NCBI GenBank assembly: GCA_903925515.1
Contig: CAIYFP010000471.1
Coordinates: forward strand, 1-8,583
Origin: an uncultured Verrucomicrobiota bacterium
GTDB lineage: Bacteria; Verrucomicrobiota; Verrucomicrobiia; Limisphaerales; UBA9464
Direction of reading: 5' to 3'
Length of the DNA: 8,583 nt
This document shows positions 6,328-8,583 of this stretch, piece by piece (within the stretch, counting starts at the first letter, position 1; every line of letters begins with the position of its first letter). The translations under genes were made by a program, and so were the position numbers. Below the pieces are notes generated by a model that made no database searches, was not told the origin of the DNA, and saw only the letters and a program-made list of their open reading frames with translations.

Positions 6328-6404
6328 GTGGTGCGCCGAAGGTCCAAGCAGGGCGCGCCCCGCATCAAGCCCCAAGTCAGCGCGTTGGCCAAGGTCCTGG
6401 GTGG

Positions 6405-7358
6405 TCAGGGCGGGTCGGCCTCGATCTCGCGCAGGCGAGCGAGGGCGTCGCGAAAGTCGGCGGGGAGCGGGGCGTTGAACTCGCAGAGGCGCCATGTGCG
6501 CGGGTGATGGAGGACGAGGCGGCGTGCATGAAGCAACTGGCGGGCGGGAGCCAGCCCCGTCGCCTCGGACAACCTCGCGGTGGCGTTCTTGCCATAGATG
6601 ACGTCGCCGAAGACGGGGAAGCCAATGTGCTGGAAATGGACGCGGATCTGGTGGGTTCGGCCCGTGTGGAGTTGGGCCTCGACGAAGGCGGCGCCGGTGA
6701 AGCGTTCGAGGCGTCGCCATGAGGTGCGGGCACTGCGGCCGCCGGGGACGACGGCGACGCGCTTGCGATGGGTGGGGTGGCGTGCGAGCGGGGCGTCGAT
6801 CTCGCCGTTGGGGGGATCGATGACGCCGCAGACGATGCACTGGTAGAACTTCTCGACGCGCCGGGTCTGGAACTGCTCGTTGAGGGAGACATGGGCGCGG
6901 TCGTTCTTGGCGACGACCATGCAGCCGGAGGTGCCGAGGTCGAGTCGATGGACGATCCCCGGGCGCTCGACGCCGCCGACGCCGCTGAGCTCGCCGGCGC
7001 AGTGGTGGAGCAGGGCGTTGACCATGGTGCCGTCGTCATGGCCGGCCGAGGGATGAACGACGAGCTCGGCGGGCTTGTTGAGGACGATGATGTCGGCGTC
7101 CTCGTGCAGGACTTCGAGCGGGATGTCCTGGGGCTGGGCCTCGGCGGGCTTGGGCGCGGGCCAGAAGAAGGTGACGACGTCGCCGGCATGGGGTGCCTTG
7201 GTGGGCTTGGCCAAGGTGCCGTTGACCTTGATGCGTCCCTCCATGATGAGCCGTTGGATGGCGGCGCGGGACACTCCCGGGACGAGCGACGCGAGGTGCC
7301 GGTCGAGGCGTTCCTTGGGCAACGTCCGTTCGAGAACCATGGTGTCGGGCTGGGACAT
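6405..7358 (-). CDS. rluD: RluD-type 23S rRNA pseudouridine synthase
   Basis: 317 residues, cytoplasmic. An N-terminal S4 RNA-binding domain (about 15-65, with RLDRHLASL, SRAAIQRLI and GRIKVNG) is followed by an RluA-type catalytic domain: IIVLNKPAELVVHPSAG at 90-106, HRLDLGTSG at 137-145 with catalytic Asp140, KFYQCIV at 170-176, and HTGRTHQIRVH at 231-241 with GDVIYG at 251-256. Size and domain order fit RluD, which makes the pseudouridines in helix 69 of 23S rRNA; RluC-type specificity cannot be excluded from sequence alone. The ATG at 7358 lies 12 bp after the lgt stop; an ATG at 7340 is an alternative, and neither has a good ribosome binding site. Following lgt this closely is a gene order seen in other bacteria and suggests a shared transcript. 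Confidence 0.93.
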   Translation of the reverse strand: MSQPDTMVLERTLPKERLDRHLASLVPGVSRAAIQRLIMEGRIKVNGTLAKPTKAPHAGDVVTFFWPAPKPAEAQPQDIPLEVLHEDADIIVLNKPAELVVHPSAGHDDGTMVNALLHHCAGELSGVGGVERPGIVHRLDLGTSGCMVVAKNDRAHVSLNEQFQTRRVEKFYQCIVCGVIDPPNGEIDAPLARHPTHRKRVAVVPGGRSARTSWRRLERFTGAAFVEAQLHTGRTHQIRVHFQHIGFPVFGDVIYGKNATARLSEATGLAPARQLLHARRLVLHHPRTWRLCEFNAPLPADFRDALARLREIEADPP

Positions 7359-7370
7359 GCGGGCTCGGTG

Positions 7371-8201
7371 CTAGCGGGCATCCGGAGTTTGCGGGGGCGA
7401 GGCGTGGGTGGAGGCGGGGGCGTTGGGGCGCGATGGCGCGCGATGGCGCAACACGAACCACAGGGCGATGCCCGCGACCATGGGGGCAAGGCTGGCGGAG
7501 GTGCCGGGCGTGAACACGCCGCCGAGGGGGTTGGAACGGTAGCCGTAGTCGCCCCGGAACCACTCGGTGACAACGCGGATGCAGGCGTAGAGGACGAGGT
7601 AGGCGGCGAAAACCATGCCATCGAAGCGGCGCCTGCGATGCAGCCATGCGAGGAAGGCGCACAAGGCGAGGTTGAGCGTGGCCTCGTAAAGCTGGGCGGG
7701 ATGAACGGCGGCGTCCCCCGGTATCGTGCCCTTGGGAAAGCGGACCGCCCATGGGACGTCGGACGTGCGGCCGTGACAGCATCCGTTGAGGAAGCAGCCG
7801 AGCCTTCCGAAGACATGGCCGAGGGCGATGCCGGGGGCGAGGCAGTCGGCGGTGGCCCAGATGGGGAGGCCGCGTGATTGGATGCGCCAGAGGGCGACCA
7901 TGATGGCGCCGGCAAGGCCGCCGTAGAAGACGAGCCCGCCATTCCAGACCTGGAAGACCTCGGCGAAGGGGCGGCCCGCGAAGCTTTCGTCCCAGTAGGA
8001 GACGACGTAGAGGATGCGCGCCCCCACGAGGCCACCCACGAGGATCCATGGGATGACAAAGTCCTGGATGGCGGCGGGGTCGATGCCGGTCCTCCTTGCG
8101 CAGCGCGAGGCGATCCAGATTCCCGACACGAAGCCGAGGGCGACCAGCACGCCGAAGGTGTGGAGGGAGAAGCCGCCCAACTGGAAGAGGATGGGCCTCA
8201 T
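7371..8201 (-). CDS. lgt: Prolipoprotein diacylglyceryl transferase
   Basis: 276 residues, multi-spanning inner-membrane enzyme with about seven segments. It transfers diacylglycerol from phosphatidylglycerol to the lipobox cysteine of preprolipoproteins, the first step of lipoprotein maturation. Family marks are FTLH-like FSLHTFGVLVALGF at 11-24, VWNGGLVFYGG at 85-95, the signature GHVFGRLGCFLNGCCHG at 128-144 (the cysteine-rich variant of GRxGNFxNGE), HPAQLYEA at 167-174 and EWFRGDYGY at 213-221. The ATG at 8201 overlaps the TGA of the preceding propeller gene as ATGA, which implies translational coupling and explains the lack of a ribosome binding site. The last 25 residues are a Pro/Ala/Ser-rich tail. 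A substrate candidate, the LamG lipoprotein, is encoded at 507-1370. Confidence 0.96.
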   Translation of the reverse strand: MRPILFQLGGFSLHTFGVLVALGFVSGIWIASRCARRTGIDPAAIQDFVIPWILVGGLVGARILYVVSYWDESFAGRPFAEVFQVWNGGLVFYGGLAGAIMVALWRIQSRGLPIWATADCLAPGIALGHVFGRLGCFLNGCCHGRTSDVPWAVRFPKGTIPGDAAVHPAQLYEATLNLALCAFLAWLHRRRRFDGMVFAAYLVLYACIRVVTEWFRGDYGYRSNPLGGVFTPGTSASLAPMVAGIALWFVLRHRAPSRPNAPASTHASPPQTPDAR

Positions 8202-8583
8202 GGGGAGCGCATGGCGGGGGCCGGGGCGAGGCGCCATGCCGAGAGGGTGGCGGGGTCTCGCACGAACAGGACGCCGTCGGCCCATGCGGGATGGCTGTAG
8301 GTCTTGCCGCAGGCTTGGAAGCGACCCGACTCGCGGTGCCGCGTGGGGTCGGCCTCGAGCAGGCGAACCTCGCCGGTGTCGCACAGGACGAGGAGCCGGG
8401 CGGGGTCGGCCACGATGTTGGCGACCTCGCCGTAGCCTTTCACGGACCATGCGACGCCGCCGCTGGAGGAATCGATGCAGACGAAGTCCTTGCTGGCGCC
8501 CACGCCATAGAGGTGGCGGCCGACGAGGACCGGGGTGGGGAGGTTGATGCGAAGCGACGGGTTGAACCATGTCTCGGTTGCGG
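8198..8583 (-). CDS. PQQ-like beta-propeller repeat protein, C-terminal part
   Basis: Only the last 127 residues are in the window; the gene enters from the right edge, so the start is not visible. The visible part shows PQQ-like (BamB/quinoprotein-type) propeller blades: a segment NLPTPVLVGRHLYGVGASKD, then FVCIDSSSGGVAWSVKGYG, then ANIVADPARLLVLCDTGEVRLLEAD, then YSHPAWADGVLFVRDPATLSAWRL. The repeated pattern 'visible/legible value, then D-x-x-x-G-x-x-x-W' is typical. Such proteins in PVC bacteria are often large, exported and of unknown function; a true quinoprotein dehydrogenase role is not supported here because no active-site part is visible. Its stop overlaps the lgt start as ATGA, so the two are probably cotranscribed. 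A GTG at 8503 exists, but the frame continues upstream with clear propeller sequence, so it is not a start. Confidence 0.88.
   Translation of the reverse strand, partial: ATETWFNPSLRINLPTPVLVGRHLYGVGASKDFVCIDSSSGGVAWSVKGYGEVANIVADPARLLVLCDTGEVRLLEADPTRHRESGRFQACGKTYSHPAWADGVLFVRDPATLSAWRLAPAPAMRSP

Noticed and set aside
6768..7877. Plus-strand open frame of 369 residues opposite rluD/lgt
   Set aside because: Gly/Asp/Glu/Val-rich antisense shadow with no motif.
6377..8059. Minus-strand open frame of 560 residues across lgt and rluD
   Set aside because: Ser/Pro/Ala/Arg-rich shadow in another frame of the same strand; Lgt and RluD motifs lie in different frames.

Overview
The window is GC-rich with long, G-rich non-template stretches. 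It encodes a set of bacterial genes: a LamG-domain lipoprotein, a signal-peptide TlpA-type thioredoxin, an ActP/DUF485-type symporter pair, Lgt, two RluA-family pseudouridine synthases and a PQQ-like beta-propeller. LamG-type lipoproteins, many TlpA-like proteins and PQQ-propeller proteins, few clear Shine-Dalgarno sites, and CGCGGAGA-type octamer repeats together suggest a Verrucomicrobiota (or related PVC) bacterium. That assignment is an inference; no marker gene fixes it.

Layout. Positions 1-506 hold no confident gene. They hold a mosaic of imperfect direct repeats and an inverted repeat made of three octamers per arm; a short reading frame on the minus strand runs off the left edge. Two plus-strand genes follow, 10 bp apart: a LamG-fold lipoprotein (507-1370) and an RluA-family pseudouridine synthase without an S4 domain (1381-2223). 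Everything else is on the minus strand and reads right to left: a PQQ-like propeller protein cut by the right edge (8583-8198), lgt (8201-7371), an RluD-type pseudouridine synthase (7358-6405), a small DUF485 membrane protein (6327-6007), a sodium:solute symporter (6010-4163), an unrecognised cysteine-motif protein (4151-3336) and an exported TlpA-like thioredoxin (3283-2168).

The minus-strand genes look like one or two operons. The propeller/lgt junction is an ATGA overlap and the DUF485/symporter junction a GTGA overlap; the other gaps are 11-77 bp. The DUF485 protein and symporter form the known ActP/YjcH-like pair for uptake of a small monocarboxylate. Lgt would lipidate exported proteins such as the LamG lipoprotein here. 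The TlpA-like protein would act on thiols outside the cytoplasm. The plus and minus clusters converge and overlap by 56 bp around a strong GC-rich hairpin.

Most of the window is ordinary housekeeping and transport. The parts worth a second look are the repeat mosaic at the left, the cysteine-motif protein in the symporter operon, and the convergent overlap containing a terminator-like hairpin.
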